Shown: positions 8,171 through 16,118 of the stretch, piece after piece
Numbering within the stretch: position 1 is the stretch's first letter
How the letters are laid out: each line of letters starts with the position of its first letter
Assembly: GCF_000196675.2 (NCBI RefSeq)
Contig: NC_015312.1
Location: 2,542,001 to 2,606,000, forward strand
Direction: 5' to 3'
Length of the DNA: 64,000 nucleotides
From: Pseudonocardia benzenivorans CB1190
GTDB taxonomy: Bacteria > Actinomycetota > Actinomycetes > Mycobacteriales > Pseudonocardiaceae
Notes under the pieces: generated by a model
The model's input: only the letters and a program-made list of their open reading frames with translations
Told to the model about the DNA's origin: nothing
Database searches by the model: none
Position numbers and translations under genes: made by a program

Positions 8171-9554
8171 GGGAGTGTCAGAGGAACGGTGTAACTGGCC
8201 GGGGTGGCGGCTAGTTTCCGTTGCTGGGGACGATACGGCCGGCGAAGGTGATCGCGAAGGCGTTCAGGGCCGGCTTCCAGCGCATCGCCCAGCGGGTTCG
8301 GCCCTTCCCGGTGGGGTCGAGTGAGCGGGTGACCAGGTAGAGGCACTTCAGCGCGGCCTGCTCGGTCGGGAAGTGCCCCCGGGCCTTGATCGCCCGCCGG
8401 TAGCGGGCGTTGAGCGACTCGATCGCATTCGTGGAGCAGATGACCTTGCGGATCTCCACGTCGTAGTCCAGGAACGGCACGAACTCCGACCACGCCGCCC
8501 GCCACAGCGCGATGATCGCCGGATACTGCCCGCCCCAGGTCTCGGCGAACTCGGCGAACCGGGCCTGGGCCGCGGCCTCGGTCGGGGCGGTGTAGACCGG
8601 GCGCAGGTCCTTGGCCAGCTGCTCCCAGTAGCGCCGGGAGGCGTAGCGGAAGGTGTTGCGGATCAGGTGCAACACACACGTCTGCACCACCGCCTGCGGC
8701 CAGGCGGTGGTGATCGCCTCGGGCAGGCCCTTCAGGCCGTCGCAGACGGCGATGCACACATCGCCGACCCCGCGGTTTTTGATCTCGGTCAGAACCTGCA
8801 GCCAGAACTTCGCGCCCTCCCCACCGGTGCCGCCCTCGCCGGCCCAGATCCCGAGGATGTCGCGCTGCCCGTCCACGGTCACCCCGATGACCACGTAGAA
8901 GGGCCGGTTGGTGACCTGCCCGTCGCGGACTTTGACGTAGAGAGCGTCGATGAACAGCACCGGATAGACGGCGTCGAGCGGGCGGTTCTGCCACTCGCCC
9001 AGCTCGTCGAGGACCTTGTCGGTGATCCTCGAGATGGTGTCCTTGGAGACCTTGGCCCCGTAGACCTCGGCGAAGTGCGCGGCCACCTCCCCGGTGGTCA
9101 GGCCGCGGGCGGTCAGCGACAGCACGATCTCGTCGATCCCGTCCAGGCGGCGTTGGCGCTTGCGCACGATCTGAGGCTCGAAGCTGGCGTCGCGGTCGCG
9201 CGGCACCTCGATCTCGACCGGGCCGATCTCGGTGAGCACGGTCTTGGTGCGGGTGCCGTTGCGGGAGTTCCCGCCGTCGCGCCCGGCCGGGTCGTGGCGG
9301 TCATAGCCCAGGTGCTCGCTGAGCTCAGCTTCCAGGGCGGTCTCGAGCACTGTTTTGGTCAGCCCGGTGAGCAGCCCGTCCGGGCCGACGAGCTCCACCC
9401 CGTCGGCCTTGGCGGCCTCCACCAACTGCTGAGCGAACTGCTGGTGATCAATCCGAGCCCGCGGCATGGGCTCGATCGTGTCGGTCATTGGTGGTCCTTC
9501 CCCCGGGACACGCCCGGAGCTACAGACCAGTTACACCGAAGATCGGACACTCCC
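8171..9554 (-). mobile_element. IS256-family insertion sequence with intact ends
   Basis: The 1384-bp element is bounded by 28-bp imperfect inverted repeats: GGGAGTGTC, 7 variable bases, then CGGTGTAACTGG (8171-8198), and the same arrangement inverted at 9527-9554. Identical 8-bp flanks GGCTGAGC on both sides are the duplicated target. Intact ends, matching duplications and an intact transposase indicate recent movement. It sits between the DinB-like gene and arsC without breaking an obvious gene. Confidence 0.96.
8211..9488 (-). CDS. IS256-family (Mutator-type) transposase
   Basis: 425 residues, full length for the family. The DDE residues are D181 (VLFIDALYVKVRDG), D250 (VCDGLKGLPEA) and E357 (STNAIESLNARYR), with the conserved CVLHLIRNTF between the last two. 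N-terminal motifs ELSEHLGYDRHDPAGR and GNSRNGTRTKT are typical of this family. ATG 9488 is the only sensible start. The gene fills the element between its inverted repeats. Confidence 0.98.
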   Translation of the reverse strand: MTDTIEPMPRARIDHQQFAQQLVEAAKADGVELVGPDGLLTGLTKTVLETALEAELSEHLGYDRHDPAGRDGGNSRNGTRTKTVLTEIGPVEIEVPRDRDASFEPQIVRKRQRRLDGIDEIVLSLTARGLTTGEVAAHFAEVYGAKVSKDTISRITDKVLDELGEWQNRPLDAVYPVLFIDALYVKVRDGQVTNRPFYVVIGVTVDGQRDILGIWAGEGGTGGEGAKFWLQVLTEIKNRGVGDVCIAVCDGLKGLPEAITTAWPQAVVQTCVLHLIRNTFRYASRRYWEQLAKDLRPVYTAPTEAAAQARFAEFAETWGGQYPAIIALWRAAWSEFVPFLDYDVEIRKVICSTNAIESLNARYRRAIKARGHFPTEQAALKCLYLVTRSLDPTGKGRTRWAMRWKPALNAFAITFAGRIVPSNGN

Positions 9555-9562
9555 GGCTGAGC
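9555..9562. repeat. 8-bp target duplication, right copy (IS256)
   Basis: GGCTGAGC directly follows the right inverted repeat and matches 8163-8170 exactly. Confidence 0.95.
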
Positions 9563-9604
9563 AGGCTGTGGGGTCAAGGCCGGCAGCGACGGGGCTGGCG
9601 TCGG

Positions 9605-10282
9605 TCACGACTGGGCGGGGTGGGCGGTGAGTTCGGTGATCAGCTCGCGGACGCGGCGGTCGATCTCGTCGCGGATGGGCCGGATTTCGGCGGCGGTCTT
9701 GCCGGCGGGGTCGGTGAGGTCCCAGTCGAGGTAGCGTTTGCCGGGGTAGACGGGGCAGGCGTCGCCGCATCCCATGGTGATGACGACGTCGGCGGCGCGG
9801 ACCACGTCGTCGGTGAGGGGCTTGGGGAACTCCTGGGACAGGTCGAGCCCGATCTCGTTCATGACCTCGCCGACGGCCGGGTTGATGGTGTCGGCGGGGG
9901 CGGAGCCGGCGGAGCGGACGTTGACCGTGCCGTGGGCGTGGTGGTGTAGCAGGGCGGCGGCCATCTGGGAGCGGCCGGCGTTGTGCACGCAGACGAACAG
10001 GACTTCGGGGACGGTCTTCATGATGGCTCCTTGGGCCTGCGCGAGGGCGGTGAGCCGGTCGGCGGCGAACCGGCCGGTGAGCGAGACGAGGTGGGCGCGC
10101 ACTTTCGCGGTACGCCGCAGCGCTGTGTTGGACTCGAACACGTAGCGGTGGATGGTCCCGGCGGAGAAGACCCCGATGTAGCGGCTGGTCAGTTCGTCGG
10201 CGAGCCGTTCGAGAACTGCGGTGTCCGAGAGCAGCGCGGGCGGCTCACCGGCGGCGTTGCGGTGGGTGGGGGGCGAAGACAT
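9605..10282 (-). CDS. arsC: Arsenate reductase, LMW-phosphatase fold with N-terminal helical domain
   Basis: 225 residues. The N-terminal ~85 form a helical domain (LERLADELTSRYIGVFSAGT...) found fused to actinobacterial arsenate reductases. Residues 91-225 are the low-molecular-weight tyrosine-phosphatase fold. The P-loop CVHNAGRSQ has C98 and R104 (CX5R), and C172 and C176 lie in MGCGDACP for the disulfide relay. It reduces As(V) to As(III) for export by the neighbouring Acr3, probably with mycothiol or thioredoxin. ATG 10282 is preferred over a start 34 codons upstream, which would run into acr3. It is the last gene of arsR-acr3-arsC. Confidence 0.93.
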   Translation of the reverse strand: MSSPPTHRNAAGEPPALLSDTAVLERLADELTSRYIGVFSAGTIHRYVFESNTALRRTAKVRAHLVSLTGRFAADRLTALAQAQGAIMKTVPEVLFVCVHNAGRSQMAAALLHHHAHGTVNVRSAGSAPADTINPAVGEVMNEIGLDLSQEFPKPLTDDVVRAADVVITMGCGDACPVYPGKRYLDWDLTDPAGKTAAEIRPIRDEIDRRVRELITELTAHPAQS

Positions 10283-10313
10283 CGGTGTGGCCGTGGCGCG
10301 CTTCCTGGGGTGT

Positions 10314-11459
10314 TCAGGGCTCTCGCGTGGGCGTGGTCGGGGTGGCGCGGTTGTTCCAGCGGCGGCGGGCGGCGAGGGAGACATAGACCAGGGCGACGAG
10401 GACGGGGACCTCGATCAGTGGGCCGACCGCACCGGCCAGCGCCTGGCCGGAGGTGACCCCGAAGGTCGCGATGGCCACGGCGATGGCGAGTTCGAAGTTG
10501 TTGCCCGCCGCGGTGAACGCCAGTGTGGCGGAGCGTTCGTAGCCCAGGCCCACGGTCCTCGCGAGCGCGAGGGAGCCGAACCACATGATCGCGAAGTAGG
10601 CCAGCAGCGGGAGCGCGATACGGGCGACGTCGAGGGGCCGGGAGGTGATGGCGTCGCCTTGCAGGGCGAACAGGATGACGATGGTGAACAGCAGGCCGTA
10701 GAGCGCGAACGGCCCGATGCGGGGGACGAGTTCCTCCTCGTACCAGGTGCGGCCCTTGGCCTTCTCTCCGAACCGGCGGGTGAGGTAGCCGGCGACCAGC
10801 GGGATCCCGAGGAAGATCAGCACGGACTTGGCGATCTGCCAGGCCGAGACGTCGAGGTCGGTCTGCGGCAGACCGAGCCAGCCGGGCAGGACCGACAGGT
10901 AGAACCAGCCGAGTCCGGCGAAGGCGATGACCTGGAAGATCGAGTTGATCGCGACGAGCACGGCGGCGGCTTCGCGGTCACCGCAGGCGAGGTCGTTCCA
11001 GATGATGACCATGGCGATGCAGCGGGCGAGCCCGACGATGATCAGTCCGGTGCGGTACTCGGGCAGGTCGGGCAGCAGCAGCCAGGCCAGGGCGAACATC
11101 AGCGCCGGCCCGATGATCCAGTTCAGGACCAGCGAGCTGATCAGCAGTCGACGGTCCCCGGTGACGGTGCGGACCCGGTCGTAGCGGACCTTCGTCAGGA
11201 CCGGGTACATCATGATCAGCAGTCCGAGAGCGATGGGCAGGGAGATGCCGTCGACGGCGATGGTGTTCAGTGCCGGGCCCAGGCCCGGGATGGTGCGACC
11301 GGCGAGCAGGCCGAGGGCCATCGCGGCGAGGATCCAGACCGGCAGGAACCGGTCCAGCGTCGACAGCCGCTTCGCGACCGGTGCTTCGGCCGGGTCGGTG
11401 CCGGCGTCCGGGTCGGCGCCGGGGGCGGTGGGACGGGCGCTGTCGGGCGTGGTGCTCAT
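10314..11459 (-). CDS. acr3: Arsenite efflux permease Acr3
   Basis: 381 residues with about ten hydrophobic segments of the BART-superfamily Acr3 carrier. The conserved cysteine is in GLARCIAMVIIWNDLACG (C147), and the acidic motif FTAAGNNFELAIAVAIATFG lies near residue 330. The first ~35 residues are a polar cytoplasmic tail. It exports arsenite using the proton gradient. Its start overlaps the arsR stop by 4 bp (ATGA), so the two are co-translated. Confidence 0.96.
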   Translation of the reverse strand: MSTTPDSARPTAPGADPDAGTDPAEAPVAKRLSTLDRFLPVWILAAMALGLLAGRTIPGLGPALNTIAVDGISLPIALGLLIMMYPVLTKVRYDRVRTVTGDRRLLISSLVLNWIIGPALMFALAWLLLPDLPEYRTGLIIVGLARCIAMVIIWNDLACGDREAAAVLVAINSIFQVIAFAGLGWFYLSVLPGWLGLPQTDLDVSAWQIAKSVLIFLGIPLVAGYLTRRFGEKAKGRTWYEEELVPRIGPFALYGLLFTIVILFALQGDAITSRPLDVARIALPLLAYFAIMWFGSLALARTVGLGYERSATLAFTAAGNNFELAIAVAIATFGVTSGQALAGAVGPLIEVPVLVALVYVSLAARRRWNNRATPTTPTREP

Positions 11460-11839
11460 GCGGGCAGGTCACTTTCCTCGCCGGTGCACGTACTGGTCAG
11501 GGGCGCGCCGAGGGGGACCAGCACGGTGGCGAGCCGGCCGATGACCTCGGGGCGGACGCGGTAGTAGATCCAGGTGCCACGGCGCTGGCTGCTCACCAGG
11601 CCGGCGGTGCGCAGCACCTTGAGGTGGTGGCTGATCGTGGGCCCGGTCAGTGCGAACGCGCCGCTGATATCGCACACGCAGGCCTCTCCGCCCTCGTGGG
11701 CAGCGATCAGTGAGAGCAGGCGTAGCCGGACCGGGTCGCCCAGAGCCTTGAACGCGGCCGCCAACGAGGTGGCCTCGTCCGCATCGAGGGCTGGAGCGGT
11801 GGCCGGGAGCGGCTCCAGCAGGGGGAGCAATTTCGACAC
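11456..11839 (-). CDS. arsR: ArsR/SmtB-family arsenite-responsive repressor
   Basis: 127 residues with a winged helix-turn-helix (FKALGDPVRLRLLSLIAAHE and GPTISHHLKVLRTAGLV). The As(III) site matches the classical alpha3 motif: C54 and C56 in EACVCDI, with another cysteine, C118, near the C-terminus. It should repress the arsR-acr3-arsC operon and release it on binding arsenite. The upstream region (11840-11900) has TTCAC/GTGAA half-sites 22 bp apart but no compelling operator. Confidence 0.95.
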   Translation of the reverse strand: MSKLLPLLEPLPATAPALDADEATSLAAAFKALGDPVRLRLLSLIAAHEGGEACVCDISGAFALTGPTISHHLKVLRTAGLVSSQRRGTWIYYRVRPEVIGRLATVLVPLGAPLTSTCTGEESDLPA

Positions 11840-12006
11840 CGGTCTATCTTCACCAGCATCGAATCAGTGAGGCAAGTGAACAGAACATGAACTTCGACGC
11901 TTGTCTGAATCAGCTCTTCCCAGGGTGTTCCCAGGACCGCTGTGTCCCTCGTTGGCCCGTCGGCGCCCCCGTCAGCCGCCCGTCATCGCCCCCGTCATCG
12001 GCCCCG
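11840..12006. other. arsR promoter region with short tandem repeats
   Basis: This gap separates the arsR start from the end of the MFS gene. It holds the arsR promoter and, at about 11977-12010, three near-identical copies of CCCGTCATCG. A 46-codon plus-strand frame from ATG 11887 exists but lacks a ribosome site and ends in this repeat, so I do not call it a gene. Confidence 0.5.
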
Positions 12007-13329
12007 TCATCGCGCTGGTGGTGATCCATCCCGACTCGGATCGGCGGCGGTTTCGGGCAGGTGTGTGAACGAACCGTCGGGGTCGTGGGGCACGGTGGTG
12101 GGCTTGTCGTGGTGGGGAACGGTGCCGGAGGCCAGGACCGCGGCCAGGGCGGCAATCGCGGCGAGCAGGACGAAGACGCCGGGGTAGCCGCCGAGGGCGA
12201 CGGCGATCGCGGCGCCTGCCCACGGGGCGAGCGCGGTCGCGATCATCGAGGGGGCCGAGAGCAGCCCGTTGAGCCGACCGTAGTGCGCCGCGCCCCAGCG
12301 GTCGCTGACCGCGGTGGCCTGCAGGAGGGTGAACACCCCGCGCGCGGCTCCGGCCAGCATCGCCGCGGCGATGAGCAGGACCTCCGGGCCGGGTAGCAGC
12401 CCGAGCAGCAGGGTTGCCGCGGCGGACAGCGCGAGGATCACCACGGCACGCATCCGCACCGACAGCGCGGTGGTGAGCCGGCCGTAGCCGAGCCGGCCCA
12501 GGACCTGACCGAGCCCGCCCAGCCCGAGCGCCCAGGCGGCGTCGGAGGTCGACAGGCCGCGCTCGATGAGCAGCGGGACCTGGTTGACCACGACCGCGAA
12601 CGCGGCGAAGGTGCCCAGCGCGATCGCCGGGACCAGAAGCAGGAACGCCCGGCTGCGGACCACCTCACGGGGGGCCTGCTCGGTGGCAACCCCGCTGTGG
12701 CGGTGTTTGGCGTGGTCGGGCCAGCGACCCCGCAGCCCGAACAGGTGCGCGGGGATCGTGATCACGGCGAGGATGCCGGCGAGGGCGAGATAGGTGTGGC
12801 GCCAGCCCAGCTGCCCCAGCAGGGCCGCGGCGGTGGGCGCGAAGATCGTGCTGGCCAGCCCGGCCAGCAAGGTCAGCGCGGTCAACGCCCGCACCCGCTG
12901 CGGCCCCCACCAGCGGGTCAGGGCGGCGAACGCGGGCGGGTAGAGGGTGCCGGCCATCGCCACCCCGGCCAGCACCCAGGCCGCGAAGAACGACGGCAGG
13001 TTCGGCGCCAGCGCGATCCCGACCACCGCGGGCACACCCAGGACCGAGCCGACGGTCATGACCGGGCGCGGCCCGACCCGGTCCAACCAGCGCCCGGCCG
13101 GGATCCCCGCCAGCGCCGAGACCACCAGCCCGGTGGAGAACCCGGCAGTGATCATCGAGACCGACCAGCCGGTGTCGGCGGCGATGGACGGGGCCAGGAC
13201 CGGGAAGGCGTAGTAGAGCACTCCCCAACTGACGATCTCGGTCACGCAGAGCACGACCAGGACGCGGCGCAGCCCGCCGACGTCAAGCGTGCCGGCGGGC
13301 TGGGCGTCCATCTCTGCAGGCTGCACCAC
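12007..13329 (-). CDS. Major facilitator superfamily transporter (arsenic cassette)
   Basis: 440 residues with about twelve hydrophobic segments. The MFS loop 2-3 signature appears as GIPAGRWLDRVGPRPVM near residues 75-92, and the repeat in the second half as GQVLGRLGYGRLTTALS. The ~35-residue polar C-terminus contains two histidines. It lies 27 bp after the flavoprotein gene on the same strand and so is probably co-transcribed with it from the ATCGA-N6-TCGAT promoter region. The substrate could be an arsenical processed by the adjacent enzymes, but the sequence does not show this. GTG 13329 or ATG 13311 are both possible starts. Confidence 0.85.
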   Translation of the reverse strand: MVQPAEMDAQPAGTLDVGGLRRVLVVLCVTEIVSWGVLYYAFPVLAPSIAADTGWSVSMITAGFSTGLVVSALAGIPAGRWLDRVGPRPVMTVGSVLGVPAVVGIALAPNLPSFFAAWVLAGVAMAGTLYPPAFAALTRWWGPQRVRALTALTLLAGLASTIFAPTAAALLGQLGWRHTYLALAGILAVITIPAHLFGLRGRWPDHAKHRHSGVATEQAPREVVRSRAFLLLVPAIALGTFAAFAVVVNQVPLLIERGLSTSDAAWALGLGGLGQVLGRLGYGRLTTALSVRMRAVVILALSAAATLLLGLLPGPEVLLIAAAMLAGAARGVFTLLQATAVSDRWGAAHYGRLNGLLSAPSMIATALAPWAGAAIAVALGGYPGVFVLLAAIAALAAVLASGTVPHHDKPTTVPHDPDGSFTHLPETAADPSRDGSPPAR

Positions 13330-13356
13330 GAGCCGCTCAGCTGCCCTGTCGGGTGC

Positions 13357-14730
13357 TCAGTCGGTGGGAGGGGTCCCGAGGCTCAGCGAGACCGGGACCG
13401 GTGAGCCGCAGCACCCGCCCGCGGCCGCCCCCTCGGGTTCGTCGAACAGGCCGGCGCCCCCGCACACCCCCGTCTCGGGCAGTACCAGCTCGACCCGTCG
13501 CGCAGCGTCCTCGTCCCCGGCGATCGCCGCGACCACCGAGCGGACCTGCTCGTAGCCGGTCATCGCCAGGAACGTCGGGGCACGGCCATAGGACTTCATC
13601 CCGACCAGGAACACCCCGGGCTCGGGCTGGGCCAACTCGCCCGCACCGTGCGGGTAGACCATCCCGCACGAATGCACGTTCGGGTCGATCAGCGGGGCCA
13701 GCCCGCGCGGCGCCTGCAGCACCGGATCCAGGTCCAGTCGCACCTCCGACAGCCACGACAGGTCCGGCCGGAACCCGGTCACCGCGACCACCTGACCGAC
13801 CGGGTCCAGGCGGCGGCCGTCATCGCCGACGAGCGCCAGGCCGTCATCCACGCGCTCGACCGCGGCGGTGCGAAACCCGGTCACCGTCGTGATGTGACCC
13901 GCCTCGACCGCCTCGGCCGCCCGCCGACCCAGCGCCCCACGCGCGGGCAACTCGTCGGCGGCGCCACCACCGAACGCGTTCCCGACCTGCCTGCGCCGCA
14001 GCAACCAGTCGACGTGGGTGCCGGGATGCTCAGCGGCCAGCTCGGCGAACGCGACCAGCGCCGTCAACGCCGAGTGCCCGCTGCCTGCCACCGCGACCCG
14101 CTGCCCCGCATACCGCGCCCGCACGCCCGGGTCGTTCAAGTCCGGCACCTGGTACACGATGCGGTCGGCGGCCGCCGCCTCGCCCGGCGCAGGCAGCCCG
14201 TCTCCACCCAGTGGGTTGGGACCGGTCCAGGTCCCGGACGCGTCGATCACCGCCCGCGCGGTCACCAGTTCCTCCACGCCACCACCGGCACCGTTCTCGG
14301 AGCCCCCGTGGCTACGCACGTGCACCGTCAGCGGCTCGCTCGCGCGTCCCGCATCCACGACGAGGTCACGACCCCGGCGGGCGACTCCGACCACGCGGGC
14401 TCCGAACCGGACACGCTCCCCGAGAACCTCGGCCACCGGCTGCAGATACCGCTGCGCCCACTCCCGACCCGTCGGATAGGCATCCGCCGGCGGAGCGACC
14501 CATCCCGTGGGCGCCAACAGCTTCTCCGCAGCCGGGTCCACGAGCTCGCCCCATCGCGAGAACAGCCGCACGTGATGCCACTGCCGCACGCTGGTCCCGG
14601 CTTCCGACCCGGCCTCGAACACCAGCACCGGCAGGTCCCGCTCCACCAGCCGCGCCGCCGCAGCCAGCCCCACCGGTCCCGCGCCGACCACTGCGACCGG
14701 CAGCTCCGTCTCGTCCACGACAACCTCCAT
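13357..14730 (-). CDS. FAD/NAD(P)-binding oxidoreductase, ArsO-like, with C-terminal vicinal cysteines
   Basis: 457 residues. Two Rossmann motifs are present: VVGAGPVGLAAAARL near residue 14 (FAD) and VAVAGSGHSALTALVAF mid-protein (NADPH). A monooxygenase-like ATG motif appears as VAVTGFRPDLSWL. The C-terminal tail contains C423 and a vicinal pair C440-C441 (GGCCGS), a possible trivalent-arsenic or metal site. Such flavoproteins recur in actinobacterial arsenic clusters, but their reaction is not established to my knowledge. Divergent from the ArsR-GNAT fusion, it shares the triple palindrome; one palindrome overlaps its start codon. Confidence 0.82.
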   Translation of the reverse strand: MEVVVDETELPVAVVGAGPVGLAAAARLVERDLPVLVFEAGSEAGTSVRQWHHVRLFSRWGELVDPAAEKLLAPTGWVAPPADAYPTGREWAQRYLQPVAEVLGERVRFGARVVGVARRGRDLVVDAGRASEPLTVHVRSHGGSENGAGGGVEELVTARAVIDASGTWTGPNPLGGDGLPAPGEAAAADRIVYQVPDLNDPGVRARYAGQRVAVAGSGHSALTALVAFAELAAEHPGTHVDWLLRRRQVGNAFGGGAADELPARGALGRRAAEAVEAGHITTVTGFRTAAVERVDDGLALVGDDGRRLDPVGQVVAVTGFRPDLSWLSEVRLDLDPVLQAPRGLAPLIDPNVHSCGMVYPHGAGELAQPEPGVFLVGMKSYGRAPTFLAMTGYEQVRSVVAAIAGDEDAARRVELVLPETGVCGGAGLFDEPEGAAAGGCCGSPVPVSLSLGTPPTD

Positions 14731-14803
14731 CGACGCTCATCGATTAATGCCGCCGGACTGTATCGACCGTCATCGATTGACGCAACCATCGACGGACGTC
14801 GAT
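14729..14803. promoter_or_regulatory. Triple operator ATCGA-N6-TCGAT
   Basis: Three 16-bp palindromes ATCGA-N6-TCGAT lie at 14729-14744, 14762-14777 and 14788-14803, filling the divergent promoter between the flavoprotein and the ArsR-GNAT gene. The first covers the flavoprotein start codon and the last ends 9 bp before the fusion's ATG. The layout fits autoregulation of both directions by the ArsR domain of the fusion protein (inference). Confidence 0.85.
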
Positions 14804-14812
14804 AATGCACGC

Positions 14813-15685
14813 ATGAAGCTTGCCGCAGGCGCTCGGACCGAGCTGTCGATCAGCGACGTCTCGACGGTCTCTCCGGGACAGCTGGAAGCAGCGGACGCGA
14901 AGGTCTACGCCGAGTGGTTCGCCTGCCTGGCCGACCCCACCAGGGTCCGACTCCTGCACGCCGTCGCCGCCGGAGGGCGGCAGATCCCTGTCGGCGAGCT
15001 CGCCGAGCAGCTCGGCATCAGCCAGTCCACCTGCTCCCATCATGTCCGCAAGCTGGCCGACGTCGGGTTCCTGACCGTGCGCCGTGACGGCACCACGTCT
15101 TTGGTGGCGGTCAACCCCGCGTGCTGCACAGGGTTGCCACATGCCGCCGACGCCGTGATGGGGCTGCTCGCGCCGCGGCCGTGCTGTCCCGACGACCTGC
15201 CCACCGACGTCACCGTCCGCGCGCTCGCCCCCACGGACTGGGCAGACGTGCGCCGCATCTACGCCGAAGGCATCGCCACGGGCGACGCCACGTTCGAGAC
15301 CGACGTTCCCGAACGCCGTGAGCTGGACCGTCGCTGGCTGCCCGAGCATCGCTGGGTCGCCGAGATCGACGGCAAGGTCGTGGGCTGGACCGCGCTCGCC
15401 GCCGCCTCGTCCCGGCCCGTCTACGCAGGCGTCGCCGAATCCTCGATCTACGTCGGCGACGGCCATCGCGGCCGCGGTGTCGGCAAAGCCCTCATCCACC
15501 AACAGGTCTGCGCCGCCGACGACGCCGGCCTCTGGACCCTGCAGACCGCGATCTTCCCCGAGAACCGAGCCTCGATCGCCCTGCACCACTCCGCGGGCTA
15601 CCGCACTCTCGGCATCCGGGATCGCATCGGCCAACACCACGGCCGCTGGCGCGACACCATCGTTCTCGAACGACGAGCTGCCTGA
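14813..15685 (+). CDS. ArsR-type repressor fused to ArsN-like GNAT acetyltransferase
   Basis: 290 residues. Residues 30-125 are an ArsR winged helix (LADPTRVRLLHAV; GISQSTCSHHVRKLADVGFL) with cysteine pairs C104-C105 and C124-C125 as possible As(III) ligands. Residues 134-290 are a GNAT domain of the phosphinothricin-acetyltransferase/ArsN type: YAEGIATGDATFETDVP, acetyl-CoA loop HRGRGVGKAL (218-227), and AIFPENRASIALHHSAGYR...RIGQHHGRWRDTIVLERR. ArsN1 acetylates arsinothricin, the arsenical glutamate mimic, so this may pair sensing with inactivation. ATG 14813 places the three palindromes directly upstream. Confidence 0.9.
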   Translation: MKLAAGARTELSISDVSTVSPGQLEAADAKVYAEWFACLADPTRVRLLHAVAAGGRQIPVGELAEQLGISQSTCSHHVRKLADVGFLTVRRDGTTSLVAVNPACCTGLPHAADAVMGLLAPRPCCPDDLPTDVTVRALAPTDWADVRRIYAEGIATGDATFETDVPERRELDRRWLPEHRWVAEIDGKVVGWTALAAASSRPVYAGVAESSIYVGDGHRGRGVGKALIHQQVCAADDAGLWTLQTAIFPENRASIALHHSAGYRTLGIRDRIGQHHGRWRDTIVLERRAA

Positions 15686-15729
15686 CGTGTCGTGGCAGGT
15701 CGGCTGTCATTCGCCAGGGGTCTGGCGGC

Positions 15730-15966
15730 TCAGATGTCGGGCCAACCCTGACTGGTGTCCCGTTTGCGACGCAGCTGAACGCGCGGCAGCGGAGCCCGGT
15801 CGAGCACCTCGTCGAGCTTGCGCTCGAAGAGCCAGTCCGGGTCGCAGAAGTGGTCCGCGGTCAGCGTCGGCGGCATGGGTGCGACGAACGCGGCGCGGGC
15901 CGGCCGCAGCAGGTCGCGCTCGGCGGCGGTGAGCATGTCGAGCGGGGACGACCGGGCACCGGACAT
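15730..15966 (-). pseudogene. 5' fragment of an ATP-dependent DNA ligase gene
   Basis: The 78-codon frame reads like the N-terminus of a bacterial ATP-dependent ligase: LTAAERDLLRPARAAFVAPM, then DPDWLFERKLD, where K is the adenylation-site lysine of the KxDG motif. After a small deletion the protein continues RVQLRRKRDTSQGWPDI (compare RV.LRSRN..D.T..YPEI) and stops. The rest of the gene is absent. It sits on the same strand as the ligase/LigD relics at 6.7-7.4 kb, on the far side of the arsenic genes. Confidence 0.7.
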
Positions 15967-16118
15967 CCCCGGCAGTACCCCCGGTGGCGGGCGCCCAACC
16001 GAGCCGACAGGTGTCGGCGCGGCGCTGCGGGGTAGCCCTCGGGGACGACCGGGCGGCCGCGGGCGACGGCACCGCGCCGCCCTGCGCGCTCCCGTCCCGC
16101 CGTCCCCGAGGAGGTACC

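Noticed and set aside
8122..8994. Antisense-phase frame through the IS256 end into flanking DNA
   Set aside because: It overlaps the true transposase in another phase on the same strand and crosses the IS boundary; a shadow frame.
11887..12027. 46-codon plus-strand frame starting MNFDACLNQLFPGCSQDRC
   Set aside because: No ribosome site, antisense to the arsR promoter region, and its second half is a translated tandem repeat.
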